DNA of 64,000 nt from JADHLJ01 sp038118725 (lineage in GTDB: Bacteria; Pseudomonadota; Alphaproteobacteria; Thalassobaculales; Thalassobaculaceae). The stretch's first letter is position 1. Each line of letters begins with the position of its first letter. This document shows, piece after piece, positions 17,930 to 26,936 of the stretch. Both the position numbers and the translations under genes were made by a program. The notes beneath the pieces are model-generated. The model did not search any database and was not told where the DNA came from. It saw nothing but the letters and a program-made list of their open reading frames with translations. The stretch covers positions 1 to 64,000 of the forward strand of contig JAYOIK010000008.1 of NCBI GenBank assembly GCA_038118725.1, in the 5' to 3' direction.

Positions 17930-18819
17930 GCCAAACGCGTCCTTCGACCGTCGGCTTCCTACTCCTGGTAACCGTTTGGTTCTGCTGGGGGTTCAGCTAT
18001 CCATCGACCAAGCTTATGCTGGAGAGTATCGACGTCTGGACGGGGCGCGCGGTCATCATGGGGGTGGCCGGGATTTTGTTACTGGCGCTCGCGGCGATAC
18101 TGGGACGGAGCGTCCGAATCCCGCGCGGTCAGTGGCGGGACCTGGTGATCGCGGCGCTCTGCAACATGACGATTTTTCAGATCGGCATGACCCTGGGCGT
18201 GCACTACTTCAGCGCCGGACGCACGGTGGTGATCGTCTATACGATGCCGCTTTGGGCTATGCTGTTCGCCTGGCCGCTGCTTTCCGAAAAACCCTCGCTC
18301 CTGCGCCTGAGCGCACTGGGTCTCGGACTATGTGGCCTCGCGGTGCTGATGAGCCAGGATTTCGTCGGCATGCGAGATGCCGGTTTCGGGGCGCTCTGCA
18401 CCCTGATCGGCGCGATCGCCTTCGGCCTCGGCACGGTATGGATGAAGCGTACCTCCTGGCAAGGGGACCCGACGGTGATCGCGGGATGGCAATTGATCCT
18501 TGGAACCATACCCGTCCTGCCCTTCTGGTGGGCGTGGGGGGCGGAAACCGATTGGAGCGCGGTTTCCAGCGCCAGTTGGGCGGGGCTGCTGTTCAACATT
18601 CTGATCGCCAACGTCGTGGCCTATTTCGCCTGGTTCCGGGTAATCGCGATCTTCCCCGCATCGGTATCGGGCCTCGGCACCCTGGCGGTCCCGATCGTCG
18701 GCGTGCTGGCGAGCGCGGTGGTTCTGGGCGAAACCGTGGGTTGGCGCGAAGTCACGGCGCTCGCGCTGATCGTCGGAGCGCTGGGCCTGAACCTGCGGTC
18801 AACGGCCTCCGCGCGATAG
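17926..18819 (+). CDS. EamA/DMT-family transporter
   Basis: A 297-residue inner-membrane protein with about ten transmembrane helices arranged as two EamA repeats. The first helix carries FCWGFSYPSTKLML (about residues 20-33), matching the conserved W-G-x-x-x-P-x-x-K start of the family. The second half ends with GTLAVPIVGVLASAVVLGE. It starts at GTG 17926 in a GTGA overlap with the upstream monooxygenase, suggesting uptake or export of that enzyme's substrate or product. The frame is open further upstream but that is a shadow of the monooxygenase gene. Confidence 0.88.
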   Translation: MSQTRPSTVGFLLLVTVWFCWGFSYPSTKLMLESIDVWTGRAVIMGVAGILLLALAAILGRSVRIPRGQWRDLVIAALCNMTIFQIGMTLGVHYFSAGRTVVIVYTMPLWAMLFAWPLLSEKPSLLRLSALGLGLCGLAVLMSQDFVGMRDAGFGALCTLIGAIAFGLGTVWMKRTSWQGDPTVIAGWQLILGTIPVLPFWWAWGAETDWSAVSSASWAGLLFNILIANVVAYFAWFRVIAIFPASVSGLGTLAVPIVGVLASAVVLGETVGWREVTALALIVGALGLNLRSTASAR

Positions 18820-18871
18820 AATCAGCAATCCCGGTCAAGCGGGGCCCGGCGGGATCTGGCAAGCTGTCTTC

Positions 18872-19771
18872 ATGAGACAACGAACCGAGGCCAGTTACGC
18901 AAAACGGATCGAGCGCGTGCTCGGCGAGATCGCCGCGCGCATGGACGAGCCGTTGCGGCTGGAGGAACTGGCCGCCATCGCCGGAGTATCCCGGTTCCAC
19001 TTTCATCGCATTTTTCACGCCATGACCGGAGAAACGGTCGCCGAGGTGGTTCGGCGTCTCAGACTGTCCCGCGCTGGTTGGCGACTGCGGGTGACAGACG
19101 CGACGGTCACGGAGATCGCCTTCGAGGCGGGATATGAATCCGTCGAGGGCTTTGGCCGCGCGTTTCGCCAAGCCTTCACCATCGCGCCATCCGCTTATCG
19201 CCGGGCCTTCTCCCCGCCGGGAATGCGCCCGAGCAATATCCGGTTGTCCTATCAACCCGAGACCGGCGCGGTACGGTTCATTCACCTCCCGGGAGATCAT
19301 GGGATGGACATCAAGATCGAAACCTTTCCCGCCGAACCGGCCGTGCTCCTGCGCCAGGTCGGCCCTTACGAGCATGCCAACGCCGCCCATGCGAGACTGT
19401 GGGATTGGGTCCAGTCCGAGGGGCTGATGACCCCAGGCTCGAAGATTTTGGGCCTGTCTCATGACGACCCGGAGCAGGTCCCCCGGGACCGGTTGCGCTA
19501 TGACGCCTGCGTCGCCGTCGCCGAAATCGTCAGCAACCCGCCCAAGGGCATTTGAAGCGAGTGGCTGCCGGGCGGGCGGTACGCGACCACGCTGCATCGT
19601 GGTTCCTACGCGGGCTTCACCGACACGTTTCAAAGATTGTTCTGCCTTTGGCTCCCCGAGAGCGGCGAGGAGGTCGCGGATCGCCCTTGCATCGAGCGCT
19701 ACCTCAATGATCCACGCGAAACGCCGGAAGCCGAGTTGGAAACCCAACTCTGCATTCCCTTGAGGGATTGA
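18872..19771 (+). pseudogene. AraC-family regulator with GyrI-like effector domain, interrupted by an in-frame TGA
   Basis: One frame encodes an N-terminal AraC DNA-binding domain (two HTHs, about residues 5-108, including LEELAAIAGVSRFHFHRIFH in part and AFEAGYESVEGFGRAFR), followed by a GyrI-like ligand-binding domain (about 125-299). A TGA at 19553-19555 falls inside the second domain. The sequence continues undisturbed as SEWLPGGRYATTLHRGSY and later YLNDPRETPEAEL, both diagnostic of the family, to a proper TGA at 19769-19771. The product would lose its last ~70 residues. The mutation is either an assembly or read error or a recent nonsense change. The C45-type hydrolase starts 4 bp after the true end, so this would have been its regulator or operon leader. 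Confidence 0.85.
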
Positions 19772-19775
19772 ACCG

Positions 19776-20759
19776 ATGGCGCGTTCGTTCGGTGTCACCT
19801 TCACCGCCTATGATGAGGAGGAGCCGGGAAGAAAGTGGCTGGAAAACTTCAACGGTTGCCGCGAGCGATGGGCGGCCTGGGCCACGGCACACCAAAACGG
19901 GGATCGACCGTCTCATGAAGCCTGCCGCCGGGCCATCGGCGAACATATGCCCGAGTTTCTCGACAGCCACGACCGGAGGGTCGCGCTTTGCGGCGGTGAT
20001 CCGGTCATCGGCCAGCATATCAGCTACTGGGGCGGCCCACCGCTGATCAGCGGGTGCAGCGTCCTGGCGCTTCCCGGCCCGCCCGTCACCTTGCTGCGTA
20101 GCTACGACTTCACCGAGCAATTCTTCGATGCGTTGATCGCTCGGACCCGGTGGACGGGCAAGCGCGTCCTTGCCATGCGCGAGGGCGCGGGCGGCTGCCT
20201 TGACGGCGTTAACGAAGACGGCTTGACGGCGGCGCTGACCTTCGGCGGCGATTTCGCCCATGCCGTCGGTTTCGCCATCCCCATGCTGGTTCGCTATGTC
20301 CTGGAGACCTGCAGCGATGTGGAGCAGGCGATCGCCGCGCTGGCTCGACTGCCGAGCGCCGGCGTTCAGAACATTATCCTCCAGGATCGCTCGGGTGCCT
20401 CGGCGGTGGTCTATCTCCATCCCGACCGTCTCGCCATCACGGTCCGGGAAGCGATGGTCACCAATCATCAAGAAATCGTCCCGGCGGAAACGGGCGATCA
20501 GATCGGTTCCGGCCCGCGCAAGACGTATCTCTCGCAACTAAGCGGGCAATCGTCCGATGCGGCGGCCCAGGCTTTCATGGCTCCGCCCCTGCATCACACC
20601 GATTTCAGCGGATGGTTCGGCACGCTTTACACCGCCCGTTACGAGCCGGAGACCGGTACCGGGCGTTACTTATGGAAGAATGCCGTCTGGGAGCAATCCG
20701 TCGCTTCCTTCGAGGAAGGGCAACGCATCATACAGTTCGTCGAGGAAGGCCAACCGTGA
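19776..20759 (+). CDS. C45/choloylglycine-like Ntn hydrolase
   Basis: A 327-residue N-terminal-nucleophile-type amidohydrolase related to acyl-CoA:6-aminopenicillanate acyltransferase (C45) or linear-amide hydrolases. The likely nucleophile is Cys94 in LISGCSVLAL; the following SYDF (about 109-112) and the GVNEDGLTAALTFGG stretch (about 148-162) match the oxyanion and substrate-pocket elements of the group. Ntn enzymes of this type are made as precursors cleaved before the Cys, so a ~93-residue propeptide is predicted. It is coupled by a GTGA overlap to yciB and directly follows the AraC-type gene. Natural substrate unknown. Confidence 0.75.
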   Translation: MARSFGVTFTAYDEEEPGRKWLENFNGCRERWAAWATAHQNGDRPSHEACRRAIGEHMPEFLDSHDRRVALCGGDPVIGQHISYWGGPPLISGCSVLALPGPPVTLLRSYDFTEQFFDALIARTRWTGKRVLAMREGAGGCLDGVNEDGLTAALTFGGDFAHAVGFAIPMLVRYVLETCSDVEQAIAALARLPSAGVQNIILQDRSGASAVVYLHPDRLAITVREAMVTNHQEIVPAETGDQIGSGPRKTYLSQLSGQSSDAAAQAFMAPPLHHTDFSGWFGTLYTARYEPETGTGRYLWKNAVWEQSVASFEEGQRIIQFVEEGQP

Positions 20760-21331
20760 GTTTGCCTCTCTCCCGCAAACTTGAGGCCTCTCAGACTTTC
20801 CATCTGATGCTGGAGCTTACGCCGGGGCTGGGCTTCTTCGCGATCTATCAAGTCGCCGGCATCGGTCAGGCCACGGTTGTTCTGATCGCGCTGACATTTG
20901 CCTCGCTTGTCATGGGGTGGGGTTTGGTCCGCCGCTTGCCCATGCTTCCCGCCATTTCCTGCGGGCTCGTCATCTTGCTTGGAGGCGCATCGCTCATCCT
21001 GGCCGACGAGACATTCATCAAGATGCGACCAACGATCGGCCAGTTGCTGTTCGCGATTTTCGTGGCCGCGAGCATTCCGTTGAGACGGCCGATTCCCATG
21101 CGCGCGCTCGGGCCGATCCTGTCATTGACTCCACGTGGGTGGACAGTGCTGAGCTGGCGGTGGGCGTCAATCGCCGTCACCATGGCGGCCACCAACGAGG
21201 CCGCGTGGCTGTTGTTGTCAACCGACGACTGGGTAACCGTGAAACTCACCATGGGGCCGGGAGGCCTGTTGATCTACTACGTCGTCACGCGCTTGACCGC
21301 CCGACGCCACTGGCAAACCGACGCGACCTAA
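20756..21331 (+). CDS. yciB: YciB/IspZ-type inner-membrane (septation) protein
   Basis: A 191-residue membrane protein with about five helices, matching the intracellular septation protein A family. Signature parts are ELTPGLGFFAIYQ near the N-terminus, GGASLILADETFIKMRPTI (about 76-94) and the C-terminal TNEAAWLLLSTDDWVTVKL (about 148-166). E. coli YciB affects cell-envelope synthesis and division; the role here is assumed to be similar. GTG start 20756 overlaps the stop of the C45-type hydrolase. Its stop overlaps by 4 bp that of the convergent pcaB-like gene, so there is no separate terminator. Alphaproteobacteria often carry another yciB copy elsewhere. Confidence 0.88.
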   Translation: MSLPLSRKLEASQTFHLMLELTPGLGFFAIYQVAGIGQATVVLIALTFASLVMGWGLVRRLPMLPAISCGLVILLGGASLILADETFIKMRPTIGQLLFAIFVAASIPLRRPIPMRALGPILSLTPRGWTVLSWRWASIAVTMAATNEAAWLLLSTDDWVTVKLTMGPGGLLIYYVVTRLTARRHWQTDAT

Positions 21332-22665
21332 CCGACCCGCCGCCTCTGGCGCCAGCGCGCGATGATCATTTCGATGATGTCCCTGCTCGGCTCCGCCGCG
21401 CGCACCGGGTCCAGGGCTTCGTCCCAGTCGATCGGCGCGTCGGTTTCCCGGCGCAGGACATCGGCCAGGCTCTCGCCACCTCGCGCGGCCTCCACCGCCA
21501 CCCGCTTCATCAGGGCCTGGGCGTCCGCGCGCGGCATGTGGGCGGCCAGCGCGAAACTCGCGGCCTCGGCCATCGCCGCGCCGCCGCCGAGATCAAGGCC
21601 GCGGCGCATCTGGTTGGCATCGGCCTCGATGCTCTCGGCCAGATCAAGGGCATGGCGCAGACCGGCGCCGGTAGCCACCACGATCTGCGGCAGCACCAAC
21701 CATTCCAGCGGCCAGGACACGCCGTCCCGCTCCTCCAGATGGCTCGCGGAGAAATGCGCCGGCGCCATCAATCCCGCGGCATAGCGCGCCAAGGTGCCTA
21801 GCGCCTCGGCGGTGACCGGATTGCTTTTCTGCGGCATGGTCGAGGACCCACCGCCCTTGCCCGCCCGGGCCTCGCGGATCTCGGATCGCCCCATCATCAT
21901 GAGATCACCCGCCATCTTGCCGAGCGCGCCCAGGAGTTGCGCATGCCAGTCCATCGCCGCGATCAACGGCACACGGCTGGTATGCCAGGGCGCGGCGGGG
22001 GCCATGTCCAACTCCTTGGCAAGTGCCTGAATGATCGCCGGCCCGTGGGGCGCAACCGCGGTATTGGCGCCCGAGGCGCCGCCGAACTGCACCCGGAACA
22101 GGCGTGGGCGCAACTCCTCCAGCATCTCGCGAAGGTCGATGAGCGGCTGTACCCATTGCGCGATACGGAGACCAAAACTAATCGGCGTCGCCACCTGGCT
22201 GCGGGTCCGACCAGCCATCGCCGTTGACGCCTCGCGTTCCGCCGCCGCCAGGAGGCTCTCGATCAACCGGTCGAGCCGCGCCTCCACGATCACCAAGGCA
22301 TCCCGCAGGCGAAGCAGCAAGCCGCCATCCATGATGTCCTGCGTGGTCGCGCCCCAATGCAACCATTGCGCCGCGTCCGGGTCGATCCGCTTGCGCAGGG
22401 CGGCCACCAGGCCTGGAACCGGAACCGCCGCCGCCGTGGTCGCGTCGGTCAATTCAGCGGGCGAGATCACCAGCCCGTCCATGGCCGTGTCCAACGCCGC
22501 GCCGGCTTCCGCCGGAATCACCCCGCACGCGGCCTCGGCCCGCGCCAGCGCGCGCTCGAAATCCACCATCGCACGGATCTCGGCGGCGTCCGAGAACAAC
22601 GGCCCGATTTCCGGGTCGCCGAAAACTCCGGCGAAGACCGTTGAGTCGAGAGGAGAAACGGCCAT
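21328..22665 (-). CDS. pcaB: 3-carboxy-cis,cis-muconate cycloisomerase-like lyase
   Basis: A 445-residue member of the fumarase/aspartase superfamily, closest to PcaB, which lactonises 3-carboxymuconate in the protocatechuate branch of the beta-ketoadipate pathway. The superfamily signature GGSSTMPQKSNP is at about residues 273-284, with HWGATTQD (about 103-110) as the second catalytic region. The C-terminal domain carries the ADLC-like extension found in PcaB. The neighbouring scoAB genes could supply the CoA-transfer step, but pcaC, pcaD, pcaG and pcaH are absent, so it might instead be a related adenylosuccinate-lyase-like enzyme. The start has a GAGGAG-type site. Confidence 0.82.
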   Translation of the reverse strand: MAVSPLDSTVFAGVFGDPEIGPLFSDAAEIRAMVDFERALARAEAACGVIPAEAGAALDTAMDGLVISPAELTDATTAAAVPVPGLVAALRKRIDPDAAQWLHWGATTQDIMDGGLLLRLRDALVIVEARLDRLIESLLAAAEREASTAMAGRTRSQVATPISFGLRIAQWVQPLIDLREMLEELRPRLFRVQFGGASGANTAVAPHGPAIIQALAKELDMAPAAPWHTSRVPLIAAMDWHAQLLGALGKMAGDLMMMGRSEIREARAGKGGGSSTMPQKSNPVTAEALGTLARYAAGLMAPAHFSASHLEERDGVSWPLEWLVLPQIVVATGAGLRHALDLAESIEADANQMRRGLDLGGGAAMAEAASFALAAHMPRADAQALMKRVAVEAARGGESLADVLRRETDAPIDWDEALDPVRAAEPSRDIIEMIIARWRQRRRVG

Positions 22666-22755
22666 GACTAAAAACCCCTGGAACTTTCTGGATCGTTACC
22701 GCTTCAAAATTCGACCCCCTGGACGCCTGTCCTCGCGGAGGCGGGGATAATCCAG

Positions 22756-22794
22756 GGCCTGTCCCAGGCCACGAGCCCCTGGCCTTCACCAGGG
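22756..22794. repeat. Two adjacent perfect hairpins between scoB and pcaB
   Basis: GGCCTG-TCC-CAGGCC at 22756-22770 and CCCTGG-6 nt-CCAGGG at 22777-22794 fold side by side in the 146-bp spacer. Neither has a T run, so they are either weak terminators or processing structures. The sequence just before, about 22727-22745, shares the CGCGGAGGCGGG core with the hairpin at 29106-29125. Confidence 0.45.
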
Positions 22795-22811
22795 ATTCGC
22801 GTCTTGGCTTT

Positions 22812-23441
22812 TTAGCCCACCAGCGCCGCTTCGGTCTTCTCGCGGACCTCGTCCATGGTGACCTCGGGCGCGAGTTCGACCACTTTCAGCCCCCCCTCAA
22901 CGACATCGAAGACGCCGAGATTGGTAATGATCCGATCGACCACCGCCTGACCGGTCAGCGGCAGGCTGCATTTCTTCAACAGCTTGGATTCGCCGGCCTT
23001 ATTGGCGTGATCCATGATCACCACGATCCGCTGAACGCCGGCCACCAAGTCCATCGCGCCGCCCATGCCCTTGACCAGCTTGCCCGGGATCATCCAGTTG
23101 GCGAGATCGCCGGCCTCGGACACTTCCATGGCGCCGAGGATGGACAGGTTGATGTGACCACCCCTGATCATCGCGAAACTGGTCGAGGACGAGAAATAGC
23201 TGGTGCGATCCAACTCGGTGACGGTCTGCTTGCCAGCGTTGATCAGGTCCGGGTCGACCTCGTCATCGGTCGGAAACGGGCCCATGCCCAGCATTCCGTT
23301 TTCGGATTGCAGGGTGATGTCGTAATCCGCCGGAACATAGTTCGACACCAGGGTCGGGATGCCGATCCCGAGATTGACGTAAAAGCCGTCCTCAAGCTCG
23401 GCGGCGGCCCGTTCGGCCATTTGGTTGCGGTCCCAAGGCAT
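22812..23441 (-). CDS. scoB: 3-oxoacid CoA-transferase subunit B
   Basis: A 209-residue beta subunit of succinyl-CoA:3-ketoacid CoA transferase. It moves CoA from succinyl-CoA to acetoacetate or 3-oxoadipate. The catalytic Glu is in LQSENGMLGMGP (about residues 45-56), and GMGGAMDLVAG (about 129-139) is a further family motif. It follows scoA by 15 bp with an AGGGAGAG ribosome site, forming a two-subunit operon. The subunit lengths match the bacterial heterotetramer. The next gene in the same direction is the pcaB-like lyase. Confidence 0.93.
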   Translation of the reverse strand: MPWDRNQMAERAAAELEDGFYVNLGIGIPTLVSNYVPADYDITLQSENGMLGMGPFPTDDEVDPDLINAGKQTVTELDRTSYFSSSTSFAMIRGGHINLSILGAMEVSEAGDLANWMIPGKLVKGMGGAMDLVAGVQRIVVIMDHANKAGESKLLKKCSLPLTGQAVVDRIITNLGVFDVVEGGLKVVELAPEVTMDEVREKTEAALVG

Positions 23442-23456
23442 GATCTTGCTCTCCCT

Positions 23457-24152
23457 TTACGCCGCGCGCGTGGTGCGTTGTTCGATACGTTTCTCGTGAC
23501 TGCCCTGGAAGATCCGCTGGACATAGACGCCGGGGGTGTGGATCGACATCTTGTCGAGGGTTCCGACGGGCACGATTTCCTCGACCTCGGCGACGGTCAC
23601 CTTTCCGGCGGTCGCGCATTCCGGATTGAAGTTCATCGCCGTCTTCCGATAGGTCAGGTTGCCCTGGGCATCGCCCTTCCAGGCCTTGACGATCGCCAGG
23701 TCCATCTTGAGGCCACGCTCCAGGACATAGGTCTTGCCGTCGAATTCCTTGGTCTCCTTGCCCTCGGCGATCTGGGTGCCGACGCCGGTCGCGGTGTAGA
23801 AGCCGGGGATGCCCGCCCCACCGGCCCGCAGGCGCTCGGCCAGCGTTCCCTGGGGATTGAACTCGATTTCGAGTTCACCCGCGAGATATTGCTGCATGAA
23901 CAGATCATTCTCACCGACATAGGAGGAGATCATCTTGGCGACCTGCTTGTCCTGCAACAGGAGACCTAGGCCGAAATCGCCGACCCCGGCGTTGTTCGAG
24001 GCGATGGTCATGTTCTTGATCCCGGAATCCTTGATCGCCTGGATTAGATTTTCCGGAATTCCACAAAGACCGAAGCCGCCGGCGGCGACGCTCATCCCAT
24101 CGAACAGGAGCCCGTCGAGCGCGCTCGCGGCGTCCTGGTAAACCTTGCCCAT
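23457..24152 (-). CDS. scoA: 3-oxoacid CoA-transferase subunit A
   Basis: A 231-residue alpha subunit. The signature MSVAAGGFGLCGIPENLI (about residues 20-37) and SNNAGVGDFGLGLLL (about 52-66) are diagnostic of ScoA rather than PcaI. It binds CoA esters together with ScoB and feeds ketone bodies or beta-ketoadipate into acetyl-CoA. The C-terminus carries the FNPECATAGKVTVAEVEEIV segment (in part), also typical. It heads the operon; the start has an AGAGAATG context. Confidence 0.93.
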   Translation of the reverse strand: MGKVYQDAASALDGLLFDGMSVAAGGFGLCGIPENLIQAIKDSGIKNMTIASNNAGVGDFGLGLLLQDKQVAKMISSYVGENDLFMQQYLAGELEIEFNPQGTLAERLRAGGAGIPGFYTATGVGTQIAEGKETKEFDGKTYVLERGLKMDLAIVKAWKGDAQGNLTYRKTAMNFNPECATAGKVTVAEVEEIVPVGTLDKMSIHTPGVYVQRIFQGSHEKRIEQRTTRAA

Positions 24153-24430
24153 TCTCTTCTCCCAAGATCCTGGCGAATTGACCGATAGCCGCGATCAACA
24201 CGGCTTGGCCCCGTATGTGGCACAAATCGCCGCCGGTTGCATCATCGGCGAGGCGGTCACGCCAAACTTAGCGATCATTTGATGCCCGAGCCCCGCCCCA
24301 CGTCAAAAGGACGGCGCGCATCGACGGACATAAAATCCAAGCCATCGCGGGCTTCCATGCTAATCTAGCGCCCCGGCCAGGACACCGCCGGACACACGGA
24401 GTACGGGCCATCAGTTTCAACTTCATCTTC

Positions 24431-25483
24431 ATGCTGACCGCCAATGACAGCACCATCCCCGATGCTCGCGAGCGGCTCTCGGAAGTGCTGGCGGGCGGCG
24501 CGCGGCATATCGGGTTCAAGGATGTTGGTCTGCCGCTTGAAGATCTCAGGGTTCTCGCCGACGAGATCCGCGCCGCCGGTGGACGCTCGTATCTCGAAGT
24601 GGTGAGCCTGGACGAGGATAGCGAGATGGCATCGGCGGAAGCGGCGGTGCGACTGGATGTCGACTGCCTGCTCGGCGGTGTTCGCGCCCACGAGGTCACG
24701 CGAATTATCGGCGCCAACCCGATCCGCTACTTCCCATTTCCCGGCAAGATCACCGGCCATCCGAGCGTTCTGGAAGGTTCCATCGAGGAGATCGCCGAAA
24801 GCGCTCGATCCCTCGCCGCGCTTGAGGGAGTGCATGGGCTTGATCTGCTCGCCTATCGCTTCAAGGGCGATGTTCCGGCTCTGATGCGGGCGGTCTGCCA
24901 GGCTTCGCGCAAGCCCGTGGTGATCGCCGGCAGCATCGATCGCGAGGAAAGGGTGCGCGCCGCCGCGATGGCGGGGGCGGTGGGCTTCACCGTCGGCACC
25001 GCGGCGTTGTCCGGAGAGTTTCCGGCCGAAGGCTCCGGCCTCACCGCCCAGGTGCGCTCGATCCTGGCGATGACCGCGCGGGCGGGTCAGGTTTCCAGCG
25101 CGCCCAGGCGTATAGCGCTTGTCGCCCACAACGCGCGAAAGTCCCAGCTTGAGGCCTGGGTCGGTCGGCATGTCCGGGTGCTGGGGCGCCAGCGTCTGGT
25201 TTGCACCGGCGGTACCGGCGCCCTGCTGCGCGACGCTCATCCCAGTCTATCGATCCAACGCCTGCAACGCGGTACGCGCGGCGGCGATCAGCAACTCGGC
25301 GCGATGGTGGCGACGGGTGAACTCGACGCGGTGATCTTCTTCGCCGACCCGCAGGCGCATTACGCCAACGATGTCGATCTTATCGCGCTCACCCGACTCG
25401 CGATCATGCATGACACGCCCATCGTGTGCAGCCCGGCGGCGGCGGATCTGGTGGTCATGGCCTGCGAGGGTGTCGGAGCCTAA
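24431..25483 (+). CDS. TIM-barrel protein fused to a methylglyoxal-synthase-like domain
   Basis: Residues 1-215 form a beta/alpha barrel of no family I can name; LDVDCLLGGV (76-84), VVIAGSI (163-169) and GFTVGT (185-190) look like barrel strands with C-terminal phosphate-binding glycines. Residues 227-345 align over their length with methylglyoxal synthase (MgsA): RIALVAHNARKSQLEAWV, GGTGALL, GGDQQLGAMV and AVIFFADP. Compared with E. coli MgsA, His19 and catalytic Asp71 are kept (H233, D286), while Asp20 and His98 appear as N234 and N313, so the activity may be altered. In-frame codons upstream of the ATG (FNFIF) look like the first barrel strand, so a non-ATG start a little upstream is possible. 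It converges on the TauD-family gene with a 4-bp overlap. Confidence 0.75.
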   Translation: MLTANDSTIPDARERLSEVLAGGARHIGFKDVGLPLEDLRVLADEIRAAGGRSYLEVVSLDEDSEMASAEAAVRLDVDCLLGGVRAHEVTRIIGANPIRYFPFPGKITGHPSVLEGSIEEIAESARSLAALEGVHGLDLLAYRFKGDVPALMRAVCQASRKPVVIAGSIDREERVRAAAMAGAVGFTVGTAALSGEFPAEGSGLTAQVRSILAMTARAGQVSSAPRRIALVAHNARKSQLEAWVGRHVRVLGRQRLVCTGGTGALLRDAHPSLSIQRLQRGTRGGDQQLGAMVATGELDAVIFFADPQAHYANDVDLIALTRLAIMHDTPIVCSPAAADLVVMACEGVGA

Positions 25484-26583
25484 GACGCCCGGTCCAGGCG
25501 AAGCGGCGCCCGGTCCTCGGCGCGGCGCGCGTGAACGCGCCCTTCCAGACCGGCCACGAGATCCCTCGCCGTCCATCCCAGCTTGCCATGGCTTATGATG
25601 CCATGACGAATGATCGGCTCGTCGGCGAACGGGCGAATGTCGTCCATGTCGAACCAAATTCGCATCAGAACCCTGGCGTCGTCCTCGCTAGCCGCCGGCT
25701 TGTGCGGAGCACGGCCATGCAGGACCGTGTAGTTGTTCACGAATTGCACGTCTCCCGGCTGAAACGGGAACGCGAAGGCATGTTCCTGGGCCAATTCATC
25801 CAAGAGATCCAGTAACTCGCTCTCCTCCGGCGTGAAGCCGTCGCCGCGCATCGCCGCCTTGGTGATCCAGTTGCGGTTGTAGCGACACGAGACCACGCCG
25901 CCGATTTGGCTAAACACGGGTACGCGATAGCCCGTCGTCGGGGCCTCCGTTTCGCCATGCTCGTTCTGGCGGTCCCAGGCAAAGCCCTGGTATAGCCGCT
26001 CCAGGTGTTCCGGCGCGCGGGCCAGGAACGCGTTGTGGATAGCCGTCGAACTCGCCAGTTGGCTATGCGGGGAATCGGCGGCCTGGCGCACGCATAAAAG
26101 CGTCGTGCAATCCGCCAGATCGACGTGCAACGAGACCTTGCCGGGATTGCCGACACCTCGCGTCCCCTGGTTCGGGCGCAGCCGTCCCTCGGTAACGTAG
26201 TGGATGAGACCGCCGTCGCTGTTCTGGGTGACGCCGAGGCCGAGATGGGCGCAGAACCCCCAATACATCAGGGCGATATCCTCACGGGCATGCCCCTCCA
26301 CCGGAAATCCGTGCAGAAGGGCGAACCCCCGGCCGTCTCGCAACGCGTGCTGGATCCGCGAGATCACGCCGGCGCAATTGGGCAAGGGGAAGTTCTCCAC
26401 CGCGACGTGCTCCAGCCCAATCCCGGCCTTGTGCGCTCCCTCCAGCGCTCTCACCAGATCGCCAGCCTCCGCGCGGGTCAGGGTAAGGTCCCAACTCGTG
26501 TCGTTTTCCAGATCCCTCGGCGTCCAGGCGCTCGGCTCGGTGATCGGCTGGCGCAAAACCGTGGTTGGCAACATCGATCGCAT
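25480..26583 (-). CDS. TauD/TfdA-family Fe(II)/2-oxoglutarate dioxygenase
   Basis: A 367-residue hydroxylase-like protein, longer than classical TauD (~280), with an N-terminal extension as in the gamma-butyrobetaine-hydroxylase-like TauD subgroup. The iron ligands are H153 and D155 in SLHVDLADC and H289 in NNYTVLHGR; R308 in RVLMRIWF is placed to bind 2-oxoglutarate. The substrate is unknown; related enzymes act on sulfonates, carnitine precursors or aryloxy acids. It stands alone, facing away from a gene-free stretch that carries a dispersed repeat. Confidence 0.85.
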   Translation of the reverse strand: MRSMLPTTVLRQPITEPSAWTPRDLENDTSWDLTLTRAEAGDLVRALEGAHKAGIGLEHVAVENFPLPNCAGVISRIQHALRDGRGFALLHGFPVEGHAREDIALMYWGFCAHLGLGVTQNSDGGLIHYVTEGRLRPNQGTRGVGNPGKVSLHVDLADCTTLLCVRQAADSPHSQLASSTAIHNAFLARAPEHLERLYQGFAWDRQNEHGETEAPTTGYRVPVFSQIGGVVSCRYNRNWITKAAMRGDGFTPEESELLDLLDELAQEHAFAFPFQPGDVQFVNNYTVLHGRAPHKPAASEDDARVLMRIWFDMDDIRPFADEPIIRHGIISHGKLGWTARDLVAGLEGRVHARRAEDRAPLRLDRAS

Positions 26584-26936
26584 GGGATCCTCCCTCCAAT
26601 GTTCTCAGTGAATCTAGAGGGGAAATCGATCGCATGCGAGCCCTTGCCGTCGCAAGAGCGACGATCGGTCGTACGGCGGCGGATAAGTCACCTACGTCCC
26701 GCCTTCCCGCGACACCCCCAGCCCACGTCACCCTGGAAGCAACGCCCCCGATTTCCGTCGTCCTTGCGAAAGCAAGGGCTTTTGCCGCCGGCTTCTCGTC
26801 GTGACGGTCGCTCGGGGTGAGTCGCGTTACTCTCCGCCACGCTCACCCCAAGGAGACTCAAAGCGGCGCCTGCCCTGTGCTCGAACCACGGTCTCAAAGG
26901 ATTTCCGGAGCGTTCCAGCTATTTTTCAACAGCACT
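26584..26936. other. 353-bp intergenic region carrying one copy of a dispersed hairpin repeat
   Basis: No credible gene is seen. The region holds the 57-bp repeat at 26754-26810. The 5' side includes the leader of the TauD-family gene. Confidence 0.7.
26754..26810 (-). repeat. Dispersed 57-bp hairpin repeat, copy A
   Basis: The reverse complement matches 43018-43073 almost base for base. It contains a perfect CCTTGC-GAAA-GCAAGG hairpin (26762-26777) closed by a GNRA tetraloop. Confidence 0.8.
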
